Shown here: piece by piece, positions 16,429 to 24,701 of the stretch
Layout of the letters: every line of letters begins with the position of its first letter
How positions within the stretch are numbered: the first letter of the stretch is position 1
Source of the DNA: JAGQSZ01 sp049647585
GTDB lineage: Bacteria; Actinomycetota; Acidimicrobiia; Acidimicrobiales; Microtrichaceae
Direction: 5' to 3'
Length of the DNA stretch: 64,000 bases
Assembly: GCA_049647585.1 (NCBI GenBank)
Contig: JBARXY010000004.1
Coordinates: 124,001-188,000, forward strand
Program-made: the position numbers and the translations under genes
Notes under the pieces: model-generated
The model's input: the letters and a program-made list of their open reading frames with translations, nothing else
What the model was told of the DNA's origin: nothing
Databases searched by the model: none

Positions 16429-16618
16429 GGCGGACCGTCCCGCGTTACCGCCGGACTGTGGTCCGATTAGGTGATAGGAGCAGCGGGATTCGTCGTGAGC
16501 ACCAGTTCGGCATCACCCCGAATGGGTGATGCCGCGCCGGTCCATCAACTGGCGTCTGCGCCGCGCCGCGCAGATACGATGCGAGCGATGGCGGAAGGTC
16601 GTGTAGACCGGAAATGCG

Positions 16619-17314
16619 ATGGCGGCAGCTGTTTCGAACCTGCCCGGTGTGCAGCGAGCGCTCAGATCGAAACGGAGTTCCGTTCATGTGGCGGATGTGC
16701 GCGACCAGGAGCGCCTCGAGGAGGTCGCTTCCGAGGTCGTAGACCATCACGGCGGCTGCCACATCCTCGTCAACAACGCAGGGGTCACCTCCGCCGGAGC
16801 CTTCGAAGAAGAGTCCCTCGATGATCTCCACTGGATCGTCGACGTCAACGTCTGGGGAGTCGTCCACGGCTGTCGAGCTTTTCTCCCCGTGATTCGCGAG
16901 GCAGAGGAGGGCCACATCGTCAACCTCTCAAGCATGGTCGGTCTTCTCGGTCTGCCTCACAATGCGGCGTACTCGCTCACCAAAGGCGCTGTTCGCTCCT
17001 TCACCGAAGCCCTGAGCGCTGAGCTCGTCACCACGAACATCGGAGTGACTGTCGTGTTCCCCGGAGCGATCCGGACCGACATCACCAACACGGCGCGGGG
17101 CAGCCACGCCGCACAACTTGCGTCGATGGGAAAGTCCCGCCTCGCGCCTGTCGCCATGCGCCCCCCGGCTGCAGCGGCTCGGCGCATTGTCCGTGCCATC
17201 GAGCACAATCGCTCCCGGGTCACCGTCGGTCCCGATGCCCGGATCGTCGACCTGCTCGCCCGCGTCTACCCGGGCCGGTCCGGCCTAATTGGACGAGTGA
17301 CAACTCGGCTGTGA
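16619..17314 (+). pseudogene. Short-chain dehydrogenase/reductase lacking its Rossmann N-terminus
   Basis: 231 residues that keep the DVRD strand end, the NNAG motif (LVNNAGVTSAGAF), the catalytic Ser of LSSMVG, and YSLTK with catalytic Tyr and Lys, plus the PGAIRTDI loop. It lacks the TGxxxGIG dinucleotide-binding segment that should fill the first 35-40 residues. An in-frame TAG near 16604 blocks extension. A frame shifted by one has GAAGF at about 16480, possibly the lost start. Probably an N-terminally broken gene unless an unusual cofactor mode exists. Confidence 0.65.
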
Positions 17315-17452
17315 TGACTCGACCAACTGCGGCAGCGTCCCGAGCACGTGCGGGTGATCCGAGGCCTCGACCTCGTCCAGACCCTGCCTTGTAGATGGCG
17401 GCGAATGCCAACCCTTGAAGGTACGAGCTATGAAAAAGTTCCTACCTGCGGA

Positions 17453-17464
17453 TACCTGCAGGTA
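17453..17464. other. Perfect palindrome TACCTGCAGGTA between convergent genes
   Basis: A 12-bp self-complementary site 15 bp beyond the end of the acyl-CoA dehydrogenase gene, preceded by a TACCTGC half copy about 10 bp earlier. There is no U-tract for a classical terminator. It could fold in RNA from either side. Function uncertain. Confidence 0.35.
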
Positions 17465-17478
17465 CGCCCGGACTCCTC

Positions 17479-18660
17479 TCAACCCCAGCGCGGAGTCTCG
17501 TCCGGGTCGATACCCATGCACAGCTTTCCGATGAGCTCGTGAGCGAGCATCGAGTTGCCGGGGTGGAAGCGACCCATGTGGACGTCTCGGAAGATCTGCT
17601 CGATCCGGTTGCGCTTGAATACGGCGGCACCGCCGGACAGCTCGAGCGCACGGTCGACCACATCGATGGACTGGTTGATCACGAATTGGCGATTGGCGAC
17701 CAGGCGCACTGGCCAGTCGGGGTGCTCAACCCCTGCCACCCAGTCGCCGGCGGTGGCCTCGATCATGGCCGTGGCGGCATCGAGCGAGATGCGCATTTCT
17801 GCCACGTTGTGTTGCACCTCGGGGTGATAGGCCATCGATCGGGTCAGCGCGATCGATGTCCGCTCAGGCGCCCGGGCCACGGTCAGGTCGAAGGCCCGAC
17901 GGGCGGCTCCCAGGTAGACGGCGGAGAAGCCCGTCAACGCCCAGGCAAATATGCCGAGCTGAAATGGACCGGCACCGGCGAAGCCAGCGGGAGCGACGAG
18001 CATGATGAGTTCATCTGGGCAGAACGCCTGCTCAAGAAAGGTGTCGTGACTCTGGGTGGCCCGCATGCCGAGGGTGTCCCACGTTTCGACGACCTCGAGG
18101 CCCTTGGTGTTTCGCGGCAGGAAGCCGTGGACGATCTGGGGATTGTCCGGGTCCGAGCTGTCCATCGCATGGAAACCGCCGAGGGTCCAAACGGGTGAGA
18201 GGCTGCCGAAGATCTTGTGGCCGCTGATCAGCCAACCGCCCTCGGTCCGCTCGGCATTGGTGGTCGAGAGCAGCAACGGAAGGTCGTTGCCCGCTTCGCC
18301 GTGAAGGGCGGCAAGCACATCTCCATGCGCCGCCCTTTCGAGGATGATCTTCATCGAATCGTCCCCCATGCGCGCCAAGCCGGAGGCGACCCCGGTCCAA
18401 TAGCAATGCATATTGACAGCCAGTGCGGTGGCAGGTGCCACATATGCGAGTCGTTCCAGCAGCGCGATGTACTCGCCGAGGTCCAACCCCATCCCACCCA
18501 TTTCGGGCGGGATGGTCGCCATTAGGAATCCTGATGACCGAAGCTCCTCGAAGTCTTCGGTGAAGAACGCATTATCACGGTCGTACTGCGGTGCTCGCTC
18601 GTCGAACCGAGCGAGCATCTCGTCGGTCAGCAGGAGCTCGCGAGTTGGGGTCACGGACAT
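17479..18660 (-). CDS. Acyl-CoA dehydrogenase family protein
   Basis: 393 residues from the ATG at 18660, preceded by GAGGAG. Typical ACAD layout: N-terminal helices with FLMATIPPEMGGMG, a beta domain with AALHGEAGND and GHKIFGSLSP, and a C-terminal four-helix domain with FRDVHMGRFHPGNSMLAHELIGK. FAD-dependent oxidation of an acyl-CoA or a related monooxygenase-like reaction. The substrate cannot be deduced. The LAL regulator gene 18882 lies divergently upstream. Confidence 0.92.
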   Translation of the reverse strand: MSVTPTRELLLTDEMLARFDERAPQYDRDNAFFTEDFEELRSSGFLMATIPPEMGGMGLDLGEYIALLERLAYVAPATALAVNMHCYWTGVASGLARMGDDSMKIILERAAHGDVLAALHGEAGNDLPLLLSTTNAERTEGGWLISGHKIFGSLSPVWTLGGFHAMDSSDPDNPQIVHGFLPRNTKGLEVVETWDTLGMRATQSHDTFLEQAFCPDELIMLVAPAGFAGAGPFQLGIFAWALTGFSAVYLGAARRAFDLTVARAPERTSIALTRSMAYHPEVQHNVAEMRISLDAATAMIEATAGDWVAGVEHPDWPVRLVANRQFVINQSIDVVDRALELSGGAAVFKRNRIEQIFRDVHMGRFHPGNSMLAHELIGKLCMGIDPDETPRWG

Positions 18661-18881
18661 GGTGGTCTCCTCGATTGTGCGGCAGCGGCCGGGCAGTCGC
18701 CACGGTTTTTGTTCAGGCTGTGGGAGAGCTATTGGTCCAGACCGTTTCTGAGACAACGATACGCCCGTCGGTACTTCGCGTCATGACCTGATCTCGCTAT
18801 CCGAGGAGCACGGACAGGCCTTTCGCGACGTGCTCGATGTTGAGATCTGACTATCGTTGTGAGGGTCCGGGGGTACGGACC

Positions 18882-20927
18882 ATGTCCACTACCACTGCCA
18901 CGGTGATGCTCTGTCATGTCGACAACTCGAACTCGGCGCGGGTTGAGTTGGATGACAGCGCAGACGACGTGCCCTCCGCAGACCACCCGCTTTCCATCGA
19001 CCAGGTGCGGCGCCTGTCTGAAGTGATCGAGCGTAATGCCGGCCGTCTCCAGGAGAGCAGAGGCGGGGCGTTGATGGCGCTGTTTCCGTCCGCATCAGGA
19101 GCGATCATCGCCGCTGCCGGCCTGCACTGCTCGGTGAAGCAACACTTCCCGGAGTTCCGGGTGCGCATTGGTTTGGCCGCCGGCGACGTGACCGACGACG
19201 GTGATGGCTGCTCCGGCCTCCCCGTCGCCACAGCCTCGCGACTCGGGGCATGGGCACACGCCGGCCAGACCGTCGTCGACCAGGCAGTCCGCTGGCTGGG
19301 CGCCGAGCACTCGAAGGCCACGTTTGAACGACTCGACCCATTTGTTGGCGACGGCCTCGGGGAGCCGATCGAGGCATTCGCTGTGCCGTGGAATGGCCCT
19401 GAGCGGCCGTCCACCGAGCGGCCAACCTTCCCGCCGGTGCTCGCCACGGCGTCGGAGTTCGGGTTCGTCGGCCGTTCGGTCGAGTGGGAGGCTCTCGAAG
19501 AGATCTGGCGTAGAGCCGCCTCGGGTATGACTCAGACGGCTCTGCTCTCTGGTGAGGCCGGGGTTGGCAAGACCCGCCTGGCCGCAGAGTTCGCCCGCTC
19601 CCGCTCCGAACACGGGGCTGCGGTGCTGTTCGGGTCCTGCGATGCGCATCCAGTGGTATTGCATCAACCATGGGTGGAGGCGCTCGATCAGCTGTTGCTG
19701 GTGGCACACCCAGATGAACTGGTTACGAAGACTGCGGCCGCCCTCGCGGCGCTCGGCGGTCTCGCCACCGCAAATGGTTCACCTGACCACAACATCAGTC
19801 AGACGAGCCGGACGACTCCATCAGCCGCAGTTGCGGCGCTTCAGGTGGCGGCGGTTCGGGAAGTTTTGGCCGAATCGGCGACGCGGTGGCCGTTGTTGGT
19901 GGTGATCGAGGACCTCCAGTGGGCAAGCGTCCAGACCTTGGGGCTACTCGCCCGTCTCTCCCGCGAGGGACGGCTCGGCCCGATCATGATCATCGCCACC
20001 CTTCGAGACACCAGCGACAAAGTAACGGACGACTTCGCAACTGTTCTCGCCGAGCTGGGTGGAAGCCCCTCAGTCAGTCGCCTCCGGATCAACCGGCTCG
20101 GCGCCGACGAAGTCGCTTCACTCATAGCCTCCGTTACCGCCGAGAAGCCGGGCCCTGCGCTGCGCCGCATAGCGGAGATCATCACGGAGTACAGCGGTGG
20201 CAACGTGTTCCTCGTCTGCGAGCTCTGGCGTAGAGCACTCGAGGCTGGGGTTGTACGCCGAGCGGGTGGGCGTTGGCACGTCGAAGGGAAACTCGATGAG
20301 ATCCCGGTGCCATCGAGTGTCACCGAGGTACTCGCCGATCGGATCGATCGGCTCCCCTCTCCCGTCCGACACGTGGCCGACTTGTTGGCGATCTCAGGAC
20401 ATGTCGTTGACCTGCAGGTGCTCAACCACGCCGCACACCTGGCATCGACAGACCTTGCCCGGATCCTCGAGCAGCTGGTGAGCGCCGATCTGGTCCAGGT
20501 CGTGACCCGGCCCAGGCTGTCCTACAAGTTCACCCACCCGCTCGTGCGAGCAGCGGTCGAAGCGAGGGTGCCGCTCGAGTCTCGTGCCCAACTCCACCTC
20601 CAGATCGCCGACGGCCTGGTGTGCGTTCGCGACTCGGACGATGGGCCGGTTCTGGCGCAGGTTGCCGACCACTATGCGGCAGCAGCATCTCTCGGCGTCG
20701 CCGGCGGCGGTCGGCCCGGCGATACGTCGGGGAGCCTTTCGAGCCGGGAACTCCAGGTACTCCGCCTCGCCGCCGAGGGATGCTCCAATGGGGATATCGG
20801 CCGCCGACTCGCGATCAGTGGGAACACCGCCGCCAACCACATGCGCTCGATCCTGCGCAAGACGTGCACCGCCAACCGGGCAGAGGCGGCCACTTACGCC
20901 GCCCGACATGGGCTACTCGAAGAGTGA
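18882..20927 (+). CDS. LuxR-family ATPase regulator with degenerate nucleotide-cyclase domain
   Basis: 681 residues from the ATG at 18882 (18837 is an alternative). Residues 5-170 resemble a class III cyclase: VRIGLAAGDV, then LPVATASRLGAWAHAGQTVV. The metal-binding Asp motif is replaced by MLCHVDNSN, so it is probably non-catalytic. A STAND ATPase follows: Walker A GEAGVGKT at 224-231, Walker B-like LLVVIEDLQW. The C-terminal LuxR helix-turn-helix begins at LSSRELQVLRLAAEG. The usual 250-residue TPR block is nearly absent. Divergent from the acyl-CoA dehydrogenase, a probable target. Confidence 0.9.
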   Translation: MSTTTATVMLCHVDNSNSARVELDDSADDVPSADHPLSIDQVRRLSEVIERNAGRLQESRGGALMALFPSASGAIIAAAGLHCSVKQHFPEFRVRIGLAAGDVTDDGDGCSGLPVATASRLGAWAHAGQTVVDQAVRWLGAEHSKATFERLDPFVGDGLGEPIEAFAVPWNGPERPSTERPTFPPVLATASEFGFVGRSVEWEALEEIWRRAASGMTQTALLSGEAGVGKTRLAAEFARSRSEHGAAVLFGSCDAHPVVLHQPWVEALDQLLLVAHPDELVTKTAAALAALGGLATANGSPDHNISQTSRTTPSAAVAALQVAAVREVLAESATRWPLLVVIEDLQWASVQTLGLLARLSREGRLGPIMIIATLRDTSDKVTDDFATVLAELGGSPSVSRLRINRLGADEVASLIASVTAEKPGPALRRIAEIITEYSGGNVFLVCELWRRALEAGVVRRAGGRWHVEGKLDEIPVPSSVTEVLADRIDRLPSPVRHVADLLAISGHVVDLQVLNHAAHLASTDLARILEQLVSADLVQVVTRPRLSYKFTHPLVRAAVEARVPLESRAQLHLQIADGLVCVRDSDDGPVLAQVADHYAAAASLGVAGGGRPGDTSGSLSSRELQVLRLAAEGCSNGDIGRRLAISGNTAANHMRSILRKTCTANRAEAATYAARHGLLEE

Positions 20928-21188
20928 CTGAGAAACTCCTTCCCGAAAAATGGCGCGTTGGCCGGTTACCTCGCTCTGATGTTGGCGTGCTTCGCAGCCG
21001 CGTGGGGCTTGGCCGAGGTACTGCCCGAGGGCGTCGCCTTCATCATCGTGGCTGCAATTGTCGCAGTGGTCGCCGCGGTGCTCATGGTGCTGGGGCGATC
21101 ACGGCTGGAAGCCGCGAAGCGGATCGCACCCGAGACGATCGAAACACTCAAGGAGGATGCGCAATGGACACGGCAACAGATCAAATGA
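20928..21188 (+). pseudogene. 5'-truncated holin superfamily III (DUF1469-like) membrane gene
   Basis: The frame opens straight after the LuxR-type stop without an ATG. A TTG at 20958 would give 76 residues. Two transmembrane helices (YLALMLACFAAAWGLAEVLP and an AAIVAVVAAVLMVLG segment) precede SRLEAAKRIAPETIETLKEDAQW, the typical C-terminus of actinobacterial holin-III/DUF1469 proteins. The amphipathic N-terminal half is missing. The next gene overlaps its end, the usual pairing with DUF3618. Confidence 0.6.
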
Positions 21189-21572
21189 CAACTGACGAAC
21201 TCCGGCGTGAGATCGCTGGCCAACGAGCCGACATCGGTCACGACCTTGTTGCCATCGGTGATCGAGTCAGCCCCAGCCGGATGACCGACCGTTCGAAGGA
21301 ACGGGCCCGCCGCCGCCTGGTCTCCTGGAGGGAACGGGTCATGGGCTCAGGTGACCACTTCATGGATTCGATCGATGGTGCTAAAGGTCGAGCCTCAACT
21401 CGACCAGCTCGCAGAGAGCGTCGGTTCGGCCGCCCGACAGACTGCCGACAAGGTTGCACCGACTGCGAGCGACGAATTCGATGCCGCTAAGAACGACGCC
21501 AAGGAGGCGATCAGCGCCACGACCGACACGGCGAAGGACGAGATGGAATCGGCCCGGCAAGAGGCCATGTAG
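21164..21572 (+). pseudogene. Frameshifted DUF3618 gene
   Basis: From the ATG at 21164 (AAGGAGGA upstream) one frame reads TTDELRREIAGQRADIGHDL, the DUF3618 start, and continues to about MDSIDGAKG. After about 21385 coding character moves to another frame: LDQLAESVGSAARQTADKV, then DAAKNDAKEAI, ending at 21572. Together they make a normal-looking protein of about 135 residues. A one-base indel or sequencing error separates the halves. DUF3618 commonly accompanies holin-III proteins, as here. Confidence 0.65.
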
Positions 21573-21611
21573 ACACTTCCCAGGTCTCGCTGCCGGGACG
21601 ATCATGGACAC

Positions 21612-22028
21612 ATGGAAGGTCTGTCGCAGGTAAACCTGATCGTCACCGACTTGGCACGAGCCAAAGAGTTCTGGGAAATCTTGGGATGGCAGTCGACGCC
21701 GCGGCATGCCAACGCAGCACTTCTCACGTTTCCCAACGGCATGAATCTCGTCCTACACGAACCAGATTTCGCTCAGCTCTGGGACCCGGCCTACGCGGGC
21801 CCAACGATCGGTTCGACCGTGTTGGATATCAACCTGCCGAGCCGCGAGGCAGTCGACGAAACCCATGATCGCGTCATCGCTGCAGGCTTCTCCAGCAGCG
21901 TGGAGCCGTGGGACACGTTCTTCGGCGCTCGCTACGCGATCGTCTGCGACCAGGACCGACATCGAATCGGCTTGAAGAGCCCGCAGGACCCGTCCATGTC
22001 GTACCCCATCGACGATGTGACCGGATGA
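21612..22028 (+). CDS. VOC (glyoxalase/bleomycin-resistance fold) protein
   Basis: 138 residues. Two VOC half-modules: VNLIVTDLARAKEFWEILGW at the start, and VLDINLPSREAVDETHDRVIAAGF in the middle, ending with YAIVCDQDRHRIGLKSP. The usual first metal His is not conserved, so it may bind a ligand rather than catalyse. Stand-alone gene upstream of a 14-bp tandem-repeat array. Confidence 0.87.
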   Translation: MEGLSQVNLIVTDLARAKEFWEILGWQSTPRHANAALLTFPNGMNLVLHEPDFAQLWDPAYAGPTIGSTVLDINLPSREAVDETHDRVIAAGFSSSVEPWDTFFGARYAIVCDQDRHRIGLKSPQDPSMSYPIDDVTG

Positions 22029-22064
22029 CCCATTCTCCCGGGCCGGTCTCGCCTGGCTGGTCCC

Positions 22065-22132
22065 GCCTAGGCGGGTCTTGCCTAGCGGGTCTTGCCTAGC
22101 GAGTCTTGCCTAGCGAGTCATGCCTAGGCGGG
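22065..22132. repeat. Tandem 14-15 bp repeat array spanning a stop codon
   Basis: Units based on GCCTAGCGGGTCTT begin at 22065, 22080, 22094, 22108 and 22122, the last truncated. Variation is limited to GCGGG/GCGAG and one extra G. The minus-strand lipoprotein gene ends inside the final copy; its TAG is complementary to 22124-22126. More diverged GCCTGG/GCCTAG traces continue upstream to about 22050. Confidence 0.92.
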
Positions 22133-22735
22133 CGGAGCGTACAGATCGATCGCGATGCCGTTGAAGGAGCTCGAAAGCATCGAGCCATCGGGAGAAAGTC
22201 GCCCCGAGAGCGCCGTGCCGTTGAACGTCATCCGTACAAGGTCACAGTCAATGGTGCCGACAAAGGATTGGACGCCAGCGCCGAACGCGGAGAGGTCCAC
22301 TGTGCCGGAGAACGACGTCGGTCCACTGACAACGACGTTGGCCGAAGTTCCCTCCGGGCCTGTCCACTTTCCGGAACGAAGCGGCGGGCACTCGTAGATC
22401 GTGATCGTGCGCCGCACCTGTGGCAACGGCGGGTTGGTCGCGTCCCCGGGCTGATCCGCCAAGACGACGCAACTTCCAACGGCATCGAAGTGCAGTACTC
22501 CGGCGGTCAGTGCGCAGCCGGTGCTGGGGGCATCGAGCGAGAACGATACGGGCAGGTTGTTCGCGGCTGTCGCCGTCGGGACATATTGCTTACCGACATA
22601 GCCGACTGCAGGTGGGTAGAACGAGATCCCCGTCGGCGCTGCGGGCGGCGGCGCACAGGCAACTCCGAGCACCACAACCAGACCGAAAATTAGCGGCGCT
22701 GCGACGTGGCGCAAACGTGTCCATGGTGCTGTCAT
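22124..22735 (-). CDS. Secreted lipoprotein with Ig-like segment
   Basis: 203 residues from the ATG at 22735. A signal peptide (PLIFGLVVVLGVAC) ends in a lipobox Cys near residue 27, followed by a Pro/Ala linker. A segment starting SFYPPAVGYVGKQYVP resembles a bacterial putative-Ig (He_PIG) strand set. The C-terminal half is rich in Ser/Gly strands with paired cysteines. Function unknown. Its stop lies in the 14-bp repeat array. Confidence 0.75.
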   Translation of the reverse strand: MTAPWTRLRHVAAPLIFGLVVVLGVACAPPPAAPTGISFYPPAVGYVGKQYVPTATAANNLPVSFSLDAPSTGCALTAGVLHFDAVGSCVVLADQPGDATNPPLPQVRRTITIYECPPLRSGKWTGPEGTSANVVVSGPTSFSGTVDLSAFGAGVQSFVGTIDCDLVRMTFNGTALSGRLSPDGSMLSSSFNGIAIDLYAPPA

Positions 22736-22893
22736 CCGAGATCCCCCGATTCGTCTGGCGAACGGTAGCACCACCTCGTCGGCAGTAGGGCAGTTCCTCC
22801 CCCACTTCCATCGGACTAGCCGACTTCAGCCCAGGGCGACCTCTGGAGGCGACAGCGTGGGTAGTCGGGTGAATTTTCGGGTAGTGGGTGATC

Positions 22894-23388
22894 ATGAGTG
22901 ACACGGCTGATTCTCAGGACGTTGCGGAGGCGCTGGACAGTGACAAGTTGCCAGGAGATCACGACGATCCGGATGCCGAGCCCGAGTATCCACTCGACGT
23001 GCCGATCGGCGTCAACCAATTCGGTTTCACCTCTGCCGAGGAAGAGGTCGATGAGCCGATCGCCGAACGTGTGGAGCGTGAGTCTACTGATCCCTTGGTC
23101 GTAGAGCTCGACGCCGAGGTGCTAATTGAGGACTTCGACGGCCAGTCAAGCTCACCGGAGACCTACGTCGAGCCAAGTGAAGCGCTCGAGACCAACGACC
23201 TCGGAAATCCTGCTGGCCGGCTCGAGGAGTGGAACGAGGACGAGGATGGCCAGCCGATCGTCGATGACGAGGGCCAGTCACTTGGTCGTGCCGTAAATGC
23301 TGGCGAGGACAGCCTGAGCGCTGAGGAAGCGGCCATGCACCTTTCGACTGATCCGCCTTTCGATGTGCCTGACGACGCTCGGCCGTGA
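22894..23388 (+). CDS. Acidic uncharacterised protein (DUF5709-like)
   Basis: 164 residues, extremely acidic, with no signal or membrane segment. The block EPEYPLDVPIGVNQFGFTSAEEE, then DEPIAERVEREST, matches the DUF5709 pattern, in which a Gly-rich turn precedes E-x-x-E-P-L-x-x-R-L-x-R-E. The rest appears disordered, ending STDPPFDVPDDARP. GGGTGAT precedes the ATG. Relatives are stress-associated proteins of unknown function. Confidence 0.65.
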   Translation: MSDTADSQDVAEALDSDKLPGDHDDPDAEPEYPLDVPIGVNQFGFTSAEEEVDEPIAERVERESTDPLVVELDAEVLIEDFDGQSSSPETYVEPSEALETNDLGNPAGRLEEWNEDEDGQPIVDDEGQSLGRAVNAGEDSLSAEEAAMHLSTDPPFDVPDDARP

Positions 23389-23558
23389 TTCCATTCAACC
23401 AGTCGACCTAACCGTCCCATCTGTCTGAGGGCCGTGCGAAGGCCGAACTCGACGTCGATGGTCTCATTGCGGGTTCGACCAATAATGGTCCCTCATTAAC
23501 TACCGGATAGCATGTATCCGTGACACTCGGTGGGAGCGTCACCTTTAGGAGGGTACCG

Positions 23559-24476
23559 ATGCATCGACGACGACAGGCCTGGGCAGCGATGATGACCGTG
23601 GTAGGGATGCTTGCCGTGGCTTGCGGTCCTGTCGTACCAGCACCGACCACTACGTCGACCACGTCCTCGACCACCACGTCCTCGACCACGACCACCACGT
23701 CGACCACCACTACAACGGGCCCGGAGCCTGCATCGGTACAGGTCATCCTTTCGCAACCGTCACCCGGAATCGACAAGACCATCGTCAGTGGCCAGTCGGC
23801 GCCTCTTGAGTACCGGCTCACCGTCACGAACTCCGGTGACGAGCCCAGCGGCCCGGTCGTCGTCAGCGACACGGTTACTTTGCCCACCACTCTGATCGCC
23901 GACTCGGTCAGCTGCGATACGACTCCGGACTGCGAGGTCACCGTCGACGGCGCGACGACCACTTGGGCCCTTGCCGACATCGCGCCACGGGCGACGCACA
24001 CGTTGTCGTTCTCCGCGCAGGTCGTCCTGCACGTCAATGGGGCGACCACGATCACGAACTCTGCATCATTCACCAACGTCGCCACTCCCGGATGCGACAC
24101 CGTTACCTGTCCGACCACTCCGCTAACCAACGCCGCCGAGCAGTTCGGCTTCACCCGACCCGAGGGCGGCTGGATTACGCCTGGGAACGTGGTCTTCTTC
24201 AGTGGGCTCAACTCGTTCCAAGCGGGCGGCTGGGACACCAACGATCCCGAGGCCGAGCTCACCTACGAGTGGGGCTGCATCCCGGACTACCTCTGCTACG
24301 TGACCGATCACGTCGAGGACCGCGTGACGTACAACCTCGTTTACGACGAGTTCGAGAACAGGGACCTTCTAATGCTCCTGACGGTCACCGCCACCCAGCC
24401 GGAAGGCAACACCGTCACGAGACTTTTCTACAGCAACTTCCGGGTCCTTGAATCAACGTCCCCGTGGTTCCCGTGA
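23559..24476 (+). CDS. Lipoprotein with Thr-rich linker and DUF11-type repeat
   Basis: 305 residues from the ATG at 23559, where AGGAGGG is well placed. The signal peptide ends LAVAC (lipobox). It is followed by a Thr/Ser linker (about residues 27-55) encoded by a low-complexity ACC/ACG/TCG tract at about 23643-23716. A DUF11/CARDB-like domain follows (LEYRLTVTNSGDEPSGPVVVSDTV), then a PKD-like domain (GGWDTNDPEAELTYEWGC). Probably a cell-surface protein; ligand unknown. Confidence 0.82.
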   Translation: MHRRRQAWAAMMTVVGMLAVACGPVVPAPTTTSTTSSTTTSSTTTTTSTTTTTGPEPASVQVILSQPSPGIDKTIVSGQSAPLEYRLTVTNSGDEPSGPVVVSDTVTLPTTLIADSVSCDTTPDCEVTVDGATTTWALADIAPRATHTLSFSAQVVLHVNGATTITNSASFTNVATPGCDTVTCPTTPLTNAAEQFGFTRPEGGWITPGNVVFFSGLNSFQAGGWDTNDPEAELTYEWGCIPDYLCYVTDHVEDRVTYNLVYDEFENRDLLMLLTVTATQPEGNTVTRLFYSNFRVLESTSPWFP

Positions 24477-24535
24477 CTACCGATCCGCGTCACGTTCGCC
24501 CCGCAGTCCGCCGCGAACCGTGATCCGGCGTGGCT

Positions 24536-24553
24536 GGTCCTGACGGCAGGACC
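24536..24553 (+). terminator. Hairpin downstream of the DUF11 lipoprotein gene
   Basis: GGTCCTG (24536-24542) and CAGGACC (24547-24553) form a perfect 7-bp stem with the loop ACGG, 60 bp after the stop codon. There is no T-run after it, so it would be a weak or U-less terminator of the kind common in high-GC actinobacteria. Confidence 0.4.
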
Positions 24554-24701
24554 CGGCTGCTCAACCAAGCCCGGTGATGCCGCCATTGCTGAGTGATTTC
24601 TTCTGGTCCGAGGTTGGCCATAGCCGAAGACCTTCGCTGTCAGTAGGTTCGAATCTGGGATCGGACCTGGGGGCCCGATCATTTACGGAGGAGGTACTGC
24701 A

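Noticed and set aside
16471..16619. GAAGF in the frame before the SDR as its real Rossmann motif
   Set aside because: Spacing and the following residues do not fit TGxxxGIG well, and no single shift gives a continuous protein. Kept only as a possibility.
20928..21572. Holin-like gene taken as evidence for a prophage
   Set aside because: Holin-III/DUF3618 pairs are ordinary actinobacterial envelope genes, and no phage structural or lysis genes are nearby.
23643..23716. ACC/ACG/TCG-rich tract that looks like a microsatellite or CRISPR-like repeat
   Set aside because: It is in frame and encodes the Thr/Ser linker of a lipoprotein. Units are irregular and there are no spacers.
24645..24665. GGTTCGAATC resembling a tRNA T-arm
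   Set aside because: Flanking bases do not pair, and no D-arm, anticodon arm or acceptor stem can be built around it.
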